DNA from: Bin5 sp009843665
GTDB lineage: Bacteria > Chloroflexota > Anaerolineae > Caldilineales > Caldilineaceae
Direction of reading: 5' to 3'
DNA: 64,000 nucleotides
NCBI GenBank assembly: GCA_965220285.1
Contig: OZ244818.1
Coordinates: forward strand, 372,001-436,000
The notes beneath the pieces are model-generated. The model saw nothing but the letters and a program-made list of their open reading frames with translations. It ran no database searches and was not told the DNA's origin. How positions within the stretch are numbered: position 1 is the stretch's first letter; each line of letters begins with the position of its first letter. The translations under genes were made by a program, and so were the position numbers. This document shows positions 53,691 through 61,755 of the stretch, in pieces.

Positions 53691-53911
53691 CAGTGTTCAT
53701 CCTCCGACCAGACGCTGCGAATGTGCATAAAGTAGTTGACAACAAGAATGCCCTTCAACAGCGCCAGAATCATCAGGATGGCGAAGGAGTCGAAAGGAGG
53801 AGTAATCGCGGCGTAGTACTCTACGATCGTCAGAATCGCCAGAGTGATAGCAACGATAATTCCTTCGCGATATATGGCAGTCTTTCGTTTGGTAGGGCTG
53901 TGTTCGCTCAT
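53690..53911 (-). CDS. Cytochrome c oxidase subunit IV (prokaryotic type)
   Basis: A 73-residue protein with two predicted helices (IIVAITLAILTIVEYYAAI and FAILMILALLKGILVVNYF) and the family ending MHIRSVWSEDEH. This small subunit is found in the operon of many A-type oxidases, where it stabilises the CuB region. It lies between subunits I and III and its stop overlaps the subunit III start. Confidence 0.9.
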   Translation of the reverse strand: MSEHSPTKRKTAIYREGIIVAITLAILTIVEYYAAITPPFDSFAILMILALLKGILVVNYFMHIRSVWSEDEH

Positions 53912-53974
53912 TTGGACTCTATTCTCGCGGCTGAATAATCGGCGGGACCTCCATTAAGGCGAGTGTTCCAGTTG

Positions 53975-55858
53975 CTAATCGTCACCTGGCGATGCCGTCG
54001 TCACATAGCCGGAGTCGGCCAAGCCGTAGTCGTACGGTTCACCAACGACTCGCAGAGGTGCAGGAAAGCTGTGTTCGGGAATCGGGGAGGGGATCTGCCA
54101 CTCGGGTGAGCGGGAGCGCCAGGGGTTGTCGCCTGCGGCCACGCCAACTTCGGCGTTCTGGAAGAAGTTCCACAGCATCAGCATGACGCCGAAGGCGATG
54201 GCAAAACCGGCGATCGTTACCGCCATCTGCCAGCTTTCAATTTGCCCGGCGCCAAGGGTTGGGTCGTAGTCGGCGATGCGGCGGCGCATACCCATCACGC
54301 CTACACCCATCTGGCCCAGGGTCTGTACCCAGAAGGCAGGGGTCATGATGAAGAAGTGGATTTTGCCAAGTGTTTCGTTGTACATGCGCCCCGTTACTTT
54401 GGGGAACCAATAGTAGAGGGCGGCGAAGAAGGGGAAGACAAAGCCGCCAAACATGGTGGCGTGAAAATGGCCGACGACGAAGTAGGAGTCGTGCAACGGG
54501 AAGTCGGTGGGCACGGTGGCCAGAATCGGTCCTGTCAGGCCGCCAATCAGGAATACGCTGATGGCGCCGAGAACAAAAAGCATCGGTGTATCGAAGTGGA
54601 TCTTTCCGCCCCACATCGTACCCAGCCAGCTAAAGAATTTGACACCCGTGGGAATAGCTACAAGGAGCGTTGCGTACATGAAAGGAATGCGCAGGATGTC
54701 GTTGTAGCCGGAGACGAACATGTGGTGGCCCCAGACGATGAAGCCGACGATGCCGATTGCCAGGCTGGAAAGTGCGATCCATTTGTATCCGAACAGCGGT
54801 TTGCGGGAGAAGACAGGCAGCAATTCACTGACAATGCCCAAGCCGGGCAGCACGAAGATATAGACGGCCGGGTGGCTGTAGAACCAGAACAGATGCTGGA
54901 AGAGGACGGGGTCGCCGCCGCCGACCATGGGGCTGACCTCCCCAAGAATCCCGCGCGGGTCGAAGAAACCCATTCCAATCGCCCGCTGCACGGAGACCAT
55001 GAGGAAGCTTGTACCGATAAGCTGGGTGGCGGTGAGCTGCAGGAGACTGGTGGCGAAAACGGCCCAACAGAAGATCGGCATGCGGAAGAGACTCATTCCC
55101 GCAGGTCTCATGCGCAGAATTGTAACCAGGAGGTTCAAGGAGCCGACGATCGAGGACAGGCCGATAGCAAAGACGCCGAGGAAGAAAAGCTGATATCCGA
55201 TCGGCCCGCGTGCGCTAAGGGGTGGATAGGCGGTCCAGCCGGCGTCCCAGCCGCCGACAAAGAGGCTGAGCAACAACAGAATACTGCCTGGCACGTTGAA
55301 CCAGAATCCGAGTGCGTTGAGGCGGGGAAAGGCCATGTCCTCGGCGCCGATCATAAGGGGCACGAGATAGTTACCCATGCCGCCAACGCCAAGGAGGATG
55401 GCGAATATCATGATCATGCCGTGCATGCCGATAAAGCTGTTGTACAGGTCGAGGCCAAGGAACTGCAGGCCGCTGCGCGCCAGCTCGGTGCGGAAGATCA
55501 TGGCGACTGTGCCGCCTACCATAAGCAGGAGGATTCCCCAGACGGTGTACTGAACGCCGATTACTTTGTGGTTATAGTCGACGCTGAAGTAGCGGGTCCA
55601 GGCCGGCTTGTCGACGGGAGGGCCGTGGTGCATCGGCGTAGGAATGCCCTTGGTCCATTTCAACCAGTCATCGAGCGAGCCGACGCCGAGGAGGAAGCCG
55701 ATGATACTACAGACGGCGCCGACGGTCCAGGCCGGTTCGGCGGCCCAGGCTTCCCAGCCGAGCAGTATGCGTACGGCGCAGGTCAGCAACATACCGATGA
55801 CCATGCCAAGGACCTGGCCAACGAGGCCGCGTGCGATTCCTAGAGTGAAAAGCGACAT
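53975..55858 (-). CDS. ctaD: Cytochrome c oxidase subunit I (type A2 heme-copper oxidase)
   Basis: The catalytic subunit, 627 residues from ATG 55858 (AGGAG before it). Ligands: heme a His in FIGMHGMIM (H146) and in VVGHFHATM (H464, H466), and CuB His H329, H378 and H379 (YSHPAVY, WGHHMF). Y333 is the His-Tyr crosslink partner. The D-channel glutamate is absent: instead of GHPEVY the sequence reads YSHPAVY, the hallmark of A2-type oxidases. About 65 residues at the N-terminus, with two hydrophobic segments, precede the usual start, suggesting an extra transmembrane hairpin. It reduces O2 to water and pumps protons. Confidence 0.96.
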   Translation of the reverse strand: MSLFTLGIARGLVGQVLGMVIGMLLTCAVRILLGWEAWAAEPAWTVGAVCSIIGFLLGVGSLDDWLKWTKGIPTPMHHGPPVDKPAWTRYFSVDYNHKVIGVQYTVWGILLLMVGGTVAMIFRTELARSGLQFLGLDLYNSFIGMHGMIMIFAILLGVGGMGNYLVPLMIGAEDMAFPRLNALGFWFNVPGSILLLLSLFVGGWDAGWTAYPPLSARGPIGYQLFFLGVFAIGLSSIVGSLNLLVTILRMRPAGMSLFRMPIFCWAVFATSLLQLTATQLIGTSFLMVSVQRAIGMGFFDPRGILGEVSPMVGGGDPVLFQHLFWFYSHPAVYIFVLPGLGIVSELLPVFSRKPLFGYKWIALSSLAIGIVGFIVWGHHMFVSGYNDILRIPFMYATLLVAIPTGVKFFSWLGTMWGGKIHFDTPMLFVLGAISVFLIGGLTGPILATVPTDFPLHDSYFVVGHFHATMFGGFVFPFFAALYYWFPKVTGRMYNETLGKIHFFIMTPAFWVQTLGQMGVGVMGMRRRIADYDPTLGAGQIESWQMAVTIAGFAIAFGVMLMLWNFFQNAEVGVAAGDNPWRSRSPEWQIPSPIPEHSFPAPLRVVGEPYDYGLADSGYVTTASPGDD

Positions 55859-55946
55859 TGAGAATCTCCTGCCAGGAGTTTCAGGGCTAGACTTCCGTGT
55901 CGTGCGTAAACGGCAAATCCGCGCATCGTTGTCGTCGCGGGACGCG

Positions 55947-56666
55947 TCATTCCTGCAACTGGGCGACCTGCTCGGACTGCCAAAGCTTGAAATCTTCCTG
56001 GCTGACAACGCGGACGGTGGCCAGCATACCGCTGTGGTTTGTGCCACACAGCTCGGCGCAGCGCAGCACATATTCGCCGATCAGATTGGGCGTGAAGCGC
56101 ACATGCGTGACCATGCCAGGAACGTTGTCCTGCTTGACACGAAACTCCGGCACCCAGAAGCTATGCAGGACATCGTCTGAGGTCAGATCCATGCGAATTG
56201 GTGTGTCTACGGGCAAGACCAGATCAGGTGTGACGGCGCCGGACTCCGGATAGGTAAAGAGCCAACTCCACTGCCTGCCTTCGGCAATGATTACGTATTC
56301 ATCGGGATTGGGCCTGGTCAGGTCGATCAACATGGTGGTTGCAATCCAGGAGAAATAGACCACAATGAAGCAGGGAACGACCGTCCAGATTATTTCGAGG
56401 AGACCGTTACCGTGAATGTGCTCGCCGTCGCCTTCATCGCCGCGAGCGCGGAAGACGATCAGAGCGTAGCACATAAATACAGCGACGAGAGCAAAAAGAA
56501 ATGCGATCAGCCAGATGTGCAGGTCAAAGAGGTAGTCGATAGGGCCGGCTTCGACGACTGCGGCCGCCGATTTGAGGAGGACGGTATCCAGCACCCAGTA
56601 TACGAGCAAAGTACAGATCACAATCAACACGGTTGCGATGATAAAGTGTCGACGGTTTTTCGCCAT
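55947..56666 (-). CDS. ctaC: Cytochrome c oxidase subunit II
   Basis: A 239-residue subunit: an N-terminal signal/anchor (about residues 9-34), a second helix pair (IWLIAFLFALVAVFMCYAL and the following segment), and an extracytoplasmic cupredoxin domain. The binuclear CuA site is complete: H168 (DDVLHSF), C203, E205, C207, H211 and M214 (CAELCGTNHSGM). It has no heme-c domain, so it accepts electrons from a separate cytochrome c or a similar donor. GAGGAAAGAGG precedes ATG 56666. It is the first gene of the operon and starts about 104 bases after a near-consensus promoter. Confidence 0.95.
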   Translation of the reverse strand: MAKNRRHFIIATVLIVICTLLVYWVLDTVLLKSAAAVVEAGPIDYLFDLHIWLIAFLFALVAVFMCYALIVFRARGDEGDGEHIHGNGLLEIIWTVVPCFIVVYFSWIATTMLIDLTRPNPDEYVIIAEGRQWSWLFTYPESGAVTPDLVLPVDTPIRMDLTSDDVLHSFWVPEFRVKQDNVPGMVTHVRFTPNLIGEYVLRCAELCGTNHSGMLATVRVVSQEDFKLWQSEQVAQLQE

Positions 56667-56776
56667 ACCTCTTTCCTCAACGGGCCCAGACCGGATAGTC
56701 TTTTGTTGAACCTGCGGGGGCGCGTTCCAAGTGCGTTGTGCAGACGTTTTCAGTGCGGAAGCAACTCCCGAACGAC

Positions 56777-56805
56777 ATTGTACAAAAAGGCACAAAACAT
56801 GTCAA
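56777..56805 (-). promoter_or_regulatory. Near-consensus promoter of the cytochrome oxidase operon
   Basis: On the - strand, a perfect TTGACA (56805-56800) and TACAAT (56782-56777) are 17 bases apart, the best promoter match in the window. The expected start near 56770 leaves a 104-base leader before ctaC. Confidence 0.7.
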
Positions 56806-57280
56806 AGAAATGGTGGGTATAGTTGCATAGGGGAGTCGCTGTGGTCAGTATCCAAAACAGGGCAATCGCATCCTTTTGGGACTGAACTCACCAGAGATCG
56901 TCAGTTTTGCAACCGGCAAGGTAGCGTTTGGCAAAGATTCCGGTTTGGGCGCTCTTCTGTCAGGGTAAGAGGTTGAGAGCCGTGCAGCGCAAAATGGTCA
57001 AGTTGTGCCGCGCATGAGAGCCTTGGGTGCTGATGCGCGCATCTCATTCTTCGTAGACCGTTTGTCCTGGTGGTGTGGCAAAGGCATTCTCGTGTGTGTT
57101 GCACGAGAGTTTACGAGCGTTTACAAGTGTTTGCGTGATGTCCTAACAACAGTACATGAAAATCGTTCGATGGGTTGTGATGAGGGATTCGCTGGTGCAC
57201 GTGGGCGCGTATTAGGTCAAACCAAAGATGTACAAGCGTTGTGCGTCCGGTGATATGGTGGGACGCAGTTGGCGTCAAGA

Positions 57281-57340
57281 GTCGGGTCATGTCGGGTAAT
57301 GTCGGGTCAAGTAGGCCAAAGTCGGGTAAAGTCGGGCGAA
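57281..57340 (+). repeat. Six 10-bp GTCGGGT-type direct repeats
   Basis: Six consecutive decamers, five beginning GTCGGG (ends TCAT, TAAT, TCAA, TAAA, CGAA) and one degenerate (GTAGGCCAAA). The exact 10-base period puts every repeat on the same DNA face. An ATTTTTTT run follows. Confidence 0.85.
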
Positions 57341-57496
57341 ATTTTTTTCTCCGGTTGTTGTCGTCGTTACGCTTTTGCATCAGTTTTTGCGTGTCCGGAG
57401 CCTGTTCCCGGTTCTGGCAAGTTCTCTGCGATAGCTCTTCCACCACTCCAACAGACGACAGACTCATGCCGGTTAGCCGGGGTTGGGGGCAGGGGG

Positions 57497-57543
57497 GCGG
57501 GTCAAGTCGGGTCGGGTCGAGTTAAGTCGGGTCAGAGCGGGCA
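57497..57543 (+). repeat. Second array of the GTCGGGT decamer
   Basis: Contains GGGTCAAGTCGGGTCGGGTC, GAGTTAAGTCGGGTCAG and AGCGGGCAG: about four or five copies of the same decamer as at 57281-57340, more degenerate, 157 bases further on. Confidence 0.75.
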
Positions 57544-57779
57544 GTTTAGCTAAAGTCTCAGGTAGCAGGTCATGCGGGAGCGGTTTCAGTGTAGTTCATT
57601 CGCCCTCCCGAATTACTTGGCTGCTTTATGACTTTTTTTTTTCGTGCCAGGCCATTGAAGTTGACCTACGTGATTTCCCGCTTCACGTGCCCAATATGAG
57701 AGCAAGATATTGTGCCGTCAGACGGCGCACGCACAGGGATATTATATCACTGATTTTGGTGCAGATGCGCTTCGGGATT

Positions 57780-58686
57780 GGTGAGTGTCACCCAATATTG
57801 GGGCGAGACGTAGCAAGCACGAGGCTTGGCCCTATCGGAAGGGTAAGGGGGTAGGACAGGGTGACGCATATGCGAGGTGGGCAGGCACAAGGCCTGCCCC
57901 TACCGGAGGGTAGAAGGGGGAAGGAGAGGGTGGCGCGTATGGGGGGTGGGCAGGCACAAGGCCTGCCCCTACAGGAGGGTTGAAGGAGGAAGGAGAGGGT
58001 GGCGCGTATGGGGGGTGGGCAGGCACAAGGCCTGCCCCTACAGGAGGTGAAGGGGGGAAGGAGAGGGTGGCGCGTATGGGGGGTGGGCAGGCACAAGGCC
58101 TGCCCCTACAAGAGGGTTGAAGGGGGAAGGAGAGGGTGGCGCGTATGCAAGGTGGGCAGGCACAAGGCCTGCCCCTACAGGAGGGTTGAAAGGGGAAGGA
58201 GAGGGTGGCGCATATGCGAGGTGGGCAGGCACAAGGCCTGCCCCTACAGGAGGTGAAGGGGGAAAGGAGAGGGTGGCGCGTATGGGAGGTGGGCAGGCAC
58301 GAGGCCTGCCCCTACAGGAGGGTTGAAGGGGGAAGAAGAGGGTGGCAGGTATGGGGGGTGGGCAGGCACAAGGCCTGCCCCCATAGGGATTTGATGGGAC
58401 TGGTGGGAGTGGTCTGTCGAAACCCTTTCGATTGGGCACATGTCACCAATGACGACACCAGGTCGGCGAGGCATGTTGTTGGCCGGGGGCGTTGCGGGGG
58501 CGGAGCCCCCGCACAAGGGAGGGCCGAATAGGCCCGACCGCCCGGAACTGCAGTGGTCAGTGGTCAGTAGTCAGTGGTCAGTGGTCAGAGGCGGCGCTTA
58601 TTCTGGCGGAAACTGGAATGGGAACTGACCATGGCCTGGGTGCCTCCAGAGGTATGCGACTGTTCACCCCCATTTTGAGATGCACC
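57780..58686 (+). repeat. Dispersed element copy D with terminal inverted repeats and internal expansion (907 bp)
   Basis: Left end GGTGAGTGTCACCCAATATTG; right end (58663-58686) reads TTCACCCCCATTTTGAG then ATGCACC, the same as copy C apart from two substitutions and an indel-scale shift; its complement begins GGTGCATCTC. Inside are eight 69-bp units, then TTTGATGGGACTGGTGGGA, the hairpin GCGGGGGC-GGA-GCCCCCGC, GGGCC-GAATA-GGCCC, GTCAGTG heptamers and the right arm CGGCGCTTATTCTGGCGG. The left terminus is less similar than the right, so the left boundary is tentative. Confidence 0.75.
57877..58390 (+). repeat. Eight tandem 69-bp units, each with an 8-bp inverted repeat
   Basis: Units start at 57877, 57946, 58015, 58083, 58152, 58221, 58289 and 58358 (spacing 68-69). 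Each contains GGGCAGGC-loop-GCCTGCCC; the stem is identical in all eight, with one change in the 5-base loop (unit 7) and changes in the linker. Reading frames through it give 23-residue periodic artefacts. Confidence 0.95.
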
Positions 58687-58702
58687 CAGTGATTTGGGTA
58701 TG

Positions 58703-58731
58703 TTGCCTTTTCGGTTGGTGGGAGATATATT
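58703..58731 (+). promoter_or_regulatory. Promoter of the integrase-fold gene
   Basis: TTGCCT (58703-58708) and TATATT (58726-58731) with 17-base spacing, starting 17 bases after the end of repeat element D. A start near 58738 gives a leader of about 65 bases; GAGG lies eight bases before ATG 58803. Confidence 0.55.
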
Positions 58732-58802
58732 TGAATGTGGCTATACGCAAGTTGAACTGAGATGAGCGCCGTCTCTCAGCTATCTGATGCAGAGGTTACA
58801 TA

Positions 58803-59747
58803 ATGAGCGAGATTTCTTCACAAAAAGCGCCTGGTGCAGAGGTCGATCCAAAGGGCAGTCTTGCACCAACATTGAGAGCCACCAGCCCGCTTGGTGACGC
58901 AATCGACGAATATGAAGAACAGATGGTTAGCAAAGGGTTCAGCGAGAACACGATCAAGGCATTTGCCAACGATCTCAAGATACTTCGAACATTCATGGAC
59001 GGTTCGGCGGTCCTGCGTGAGATTCAGACGCAGCATCTCGAGGATTTTCTCGAATGGATGCAAAGTGAACGGGGAAAGCCGTGCAGTGCCAAGACTCTTT
59101 CGCGGCGAATCACTACGCTGAAGGTATTTTTCTCCTGGCTGCACAGCGTGGGAGCGATCGGAACCGACCCGGCTGAACCGATCGTCCAGCACTCGGTCAG
59201 GACGCCATTGCCTGTAATCCTCAACAATAGCGATGCCGGCAAGCTGATGCGGGCCTGCCAGGACTGGCTTTGGGACCTCCAGAAGTCGGATGCCCGTCCC
59301 TATGTGCTTGTGAGTCTGCTGCTACAGACCGGCATCAAGAAAAGCGAGGCAGTCAAGATTCTCTTGGATGATATTGAACGGCCCGATACGCAAGAACCGT
59401 CGGTGTACATTCGCTATGAGGAAGAGCGCTACGCTCACAAGAATCGAAGGCTTTCGCTGAACACCAGTTTTCTAGGACCGCTCGACCAGTACCTAGAACA
59501 GTACAGGCCAGAAAACTTTCTTTTTGAATGTACGCCCCGCAACCTGGAGTACGTGTTGCAGGAGGCAGGTACGCGGGCGGGGATACGCCGCGTTCAGGTG
59601 GGCTTTGAGACGCTGCGATGGACCAGCGCGGTACGGGACTTCAGGCAGGGAATGAAGGATGAACGGTTAAGGCTCAAAATGGGGCTGAGTAAGGTGTCCT
59701 GGCGGGAGACGAGCTCCAAAATCCAGAGGCTGGCCGGCCAGCCGTAG
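58803..59747 (+). CDS. Tyrosine-recombinase-fold protein with degenerate active site
   Basis: A 314-residue protein with both parts of a tyrosine recombinase. The N-terminal SAM-like DNA-binding domain (residues about 30-117) has DEYEEQMVSKGFSENTIKAF, TLSRRITTLKVFFSWL and GAIGTDPAEPI. The catalytic-like domain follows (about 133-314). The active-site residues are mostly missing: Arg I is Lys (TGIKKSE, K179), His of HxLR is Glu (E269), the third His is Leu (MGLSK, L295), and the nucleophile Tyr aligns with Ser304. Only R272 and perhaps K213 remain. It cannot be a normal recombinase, but it may bind DNA. It has its own promoter and starts 117 bases after repeat element D. Confidence 0.85.
   Translation: MSEISSQKAPGAEVDPKGSLAPTLRATSPLGDAIDEYEEQMVSKGFSENTIKAFANDLKILRTFMDGSAVLREIQTQHLEDFLEWMQSERGKPCSAKTLSRRITTLKVFFSWLHSVGAIGTDPAEPIVQHSVRTPLPVILNNSDAGKLMRACQDWLWDLQKSDARPYVLVSLLLQTGIKKSEAVKILLDDIERPDTQEPSVYIRYEEERYAHKNRRLSLNTSFLGPLDQYLEQYRPENFLFECTPRNLEYVLQEAGTRAGIRRVQVGFETLRWTSAVRDFRQGMKDERLRLKMGLSKVSWRETSSKIQRLAGQP
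59728..59743. other. 16-bp perfect palindrome at the end of the integrase-fold gene
   Basis: GGCTGGCCGGCCAGCC is fully self-complementary and encodes the last codons of the gene (RLAGQP). It lies between two convergent genes and may help end transcription on both strands, though no loop or T-run is present. Confidence 0.4.
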
Positions 59748-59785
59748 GGGTGCGTGCCGCCAAGATTCGTGGGCGTGAGGCCGGT

Positions 59786-60886
59786 TTATATCTCGAACTC
59801 CCGGCCAGCAAGCGCAGCGGCTGCCAGTTGCAGGTATTGCTGTTGCAGTTCCAACTTCTCTTCGAACCAGGAATGCGAGAGTCCGGCGAGCCGGGTGTCA
59901 ACGCCTGATCGCGCTTCCGGCAGCAGCCGCCCCAAGCGCAACGTCCACCAGATCAGCATGAGCGTTTCATAGACTGGGATCCGTTCGCGGATTGTTGCGT
60001 CGCCGCAGAGGGCGCAGTAGAGGTCTACGAGGACTCGTATTTGCCGGCGCGGCCAGGTGACGTGGGCGGCGTGGGCGAGAAAGTCGGCTATTTCAAAGGC
60101 CGGATCCCCCCAGCCGCTGTATTCCCAGTCAACAGAGGCCCAGGAAATTGGGCGGCGGACGAAGTTGCGGATGTTGGGATCGCCGCGACAGAATCGCAGA
60201 GGCGGACGCGGCCAGCGGGGCCAGGAAAGTGAAAGGGCCTGGTCGACGAGATCGTTCACGGCCTGGGACCAGTCGGTTCGAGGCATGCAACGGTGTTGGA
60301 AGCTGATGGCCCGCAATGCGTCGGAGGCCGAGGCAACTGAAAGTACAGCGGGACGGATGGCCGGATGGCCCGGACTCTCTGGAAAGGAATGGACTTCCAG
60401 AAGGTGCCGGCACAAGGCTTCCCATGCGGCGTCATCCGCTGGCGTTGCGTCTGTCGATTCGCCGTCCAACCAAGACTGCACGATGACCTGATGGGAGTAC
60501 CGGTCCCGTTCGAGGAGGAGAGGACGGGGGGCGAGCGTTGCCGACTTTCCGGCCAGCATGGACAGCGCGGCCCATTCCCTCGCGGCGCGGTCGCGCTCGT
60601 CGCGAACGGCGAATTTGACGGCCACGTCGCCTGCCGGTCCGGACGCGCGGAAGAGACGGCCGTTCATCCCTCCGCCAACACGGCGAATATGCCAATCCTG
60701 CCACAGCCAGGAGTCTGAAGGCTGTGGGGACAGATTCTGGAAGGTTCCTTCTGTTCGAGGTACTGCAGAACTTCCGGAAGTGGCCGGCTCCTCTGAATTG
60801 GCCCCTATCGCTCGATAGTTCTCCACCTGCAGCGCCCGCGCCAGATAGTCAACCAGAGCGCGCAGTGCTTCGCTCTCCTGCTTCAT
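59786..60886 (-). CDS. Aminoglycoside/choline-kinase-family phosphotransferase
   Basis: A 366-residue kinase-like protein from ATG 60886, which overlaps the rsmA stop (ATGA). The nucleotide loop is VGGGMNGRLFRASG and the lysine is in DVAVKFAVRD. The catalytic block reads FCRGDPNIRN: the usual HGD has Arg in place of His, but the Asp and Asn are kept. The metal block is VDWEYSGWGDPAFEIADFL. The first 75 residues are an added, partly charged region without clear fold. The family phosphorylates small molecules such as aminoglycosides or choline; the substrate here is unknown. Coupling to rsmA, whose loss gives kasugamycin resistance in bacteria, is notable. Confidence 0.87.
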   Translation of the reverse strand: MKQESEALRALVDYLARALQVENYRAIGANSEEPATSGSSAVPRTEGTFQNLSPQPSDSWLWQDWHIRRVGGGMNGRLFRASGPAGDVAVKFAVRDERDRAAREWAALSMLAGKSATLAPRPLLLERDRYSHQVIVQSWLDGESTDATPADDAAWEALCRHLLEVHSFPESPGHPAIRPAVLSVASASDALRAISFQHRCMPRTDWSQAVNDLVDQALSLSWPRWPRPPLRFCRGDPNIRNFVRRPISWASVDWEYSGWGDPAFEIADFLAHAAHVTWPRRQIRVLVDLYCALCGDATIRERIPVYETLMLIWWTLRLGRLLPEARSGVDTRLAGLSHSWFEEKLELQQQYLQLAAAALAGREFEI

Positions 60887-61755
60887 GCTGACCCGTAGAC
60901 AGTCTTTGCGAGCGTGCCCCACTCCTGTAAGGAGAGGGTTTCGGCGCGGCGACGGGGGTCGATGCCGGAGGCAGTCAGCCAGAGAGCTGCTTGCTCCTTC
61001 GTAGAGGACAGTCCGGCGCTAAGGCTGTTGCGAAGCTGCTTGCGACGCTGGCCGAATCCGGCGCGAACTGTGTTGAAGAAAAGGGCGGGTTCCACGTCGG
61101 AGACGGCGGGTTGGGGGCGCAGATCCAGGCGTACGACCCGACTGTCGACTTTGGGGCGGGGCAGAAAGGCTCCGGCAGGGATTCTGTGAAGTGCACGAGG
61201 CCTGGCGTAGAATTGCACGCTTACCGCCAGCATTGACATTGCGCCGGGTTTGGCAACCATGCGCTGGGCTACTTCCTGCTGCACCAGCAGGACTGCGAGT
61301 GTGGGGGGAGGCAGACTCTCCAGAACATGCCTCAAGACAGCACTTGTGATGTAGTAGGGAAGGTTTGCGACTACCTTATAGCGTTCGCCCGTGGAAGCAG
61401 AGCCGATCTGGTCGGACAGTTGCGCACGAATGAGCTCTGGAGGACTTAGTTCGAGGATGTCACCGTGGACAAAGGAAACGCGGGGCCGGCCGGCGAACTC
61501 TGCGCGCAGAATGGGAATCAGCCTCTGATCCAGTTCGACGGCTACGACGCGGCCGGCCCGGTCGGCGAGGCGATGCGTCAGTGCGCCGAGGCCGGGGCCG
61601 ATTTCCAGTACGTTGTCGGTCTTTTCAAGGTCAGCGGCGTCGGCGATGCGGGTCAGATGAGAGGCGTCTATGAGGAGGTTCTGGCCCAGTGATTTCTTCA
61701 GGTTGAGGTTGTGGCGACGGACCAGTTCGAGTGGAGAAGGGGGGTTGTTATTCAT
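60883..61755 (-). CDS. rsmA: 16S rRNA (adenine-1518-N6/adenine-1519-N6)-dimethyltransferase
   Basis: A 290-residue AdoMet enzyme (KsgA) that dimethylates two adenines in helix 45 of 16S rRNA during 30S maturation. The opening KKSLGQNLLIDASHLTRI, the AdoMet site VLEIGPGLGALTHRL and the catalytic NLPYYITSAVLRHVLE are all intact, as is the C-terminal domain (GFGQRRKQLRNSLS). Its ATG overlaps the end of lepA by eight bases and its stop overlaps the phosphotransferase start by four, giving one tightly coupled operon for translation functions. Confidence 0.96.
   Translation of the reverse strand: MNNNPPSPLELVRRHNLNLKKSLGQNLLIDASHLTRIADAADLEKTDNVLEIGPGLGALTHRLADRAGRVVAVELDQRLIPILRAEFAGRPRVSFVHGDILELSPPELIRAQLSDQIGSASTGERYKVVANLPYYITSAVLRHVLESLPPPTLAVLLVQQEVAQRMVAKPGAMSMLAVSVQFYARPRALHRIPAGAFLPRPKVDSRVVRLDLRPQPAVSDVEPALFFNTVRAGFGQRRKQLRNSLSAGLSSTKEQAALWLTASGIDPRRRAETLSLQEWGTLAKTVYGSA

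Larger units (their letters stand above)
56806..57779. other. Gene-free stretch upstream of the oxidase operon with short decamer arrays
   Basis: About 970 bases without a supported gene. It includes two short direct-repeat arrays (57281-57340 and 57497-57543). Open frames crossing the arrays encode runs of Gly/Ser/Arg and are repeat artefacts. A T-run follows the first array (57342-57348). Confidence 0.55.

Noticed and set aside
54242..55843. A 533-codon + strand frame opposite ctaD
   Set aside because: Antisense shadow of the subunit I gene without membrane or domain character.
57877..58390. CRISPR array
   Set aside because: The units are true tandem repeats with no unique spacers, and no cas genes are in the window.
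57788..58531. Several long open frames running through the tandem repeats on both strands
   Set aside because: They are 23-residue periodic translations of 69-bp units and break where a unit is 68 bp. No start signals or family similarity.
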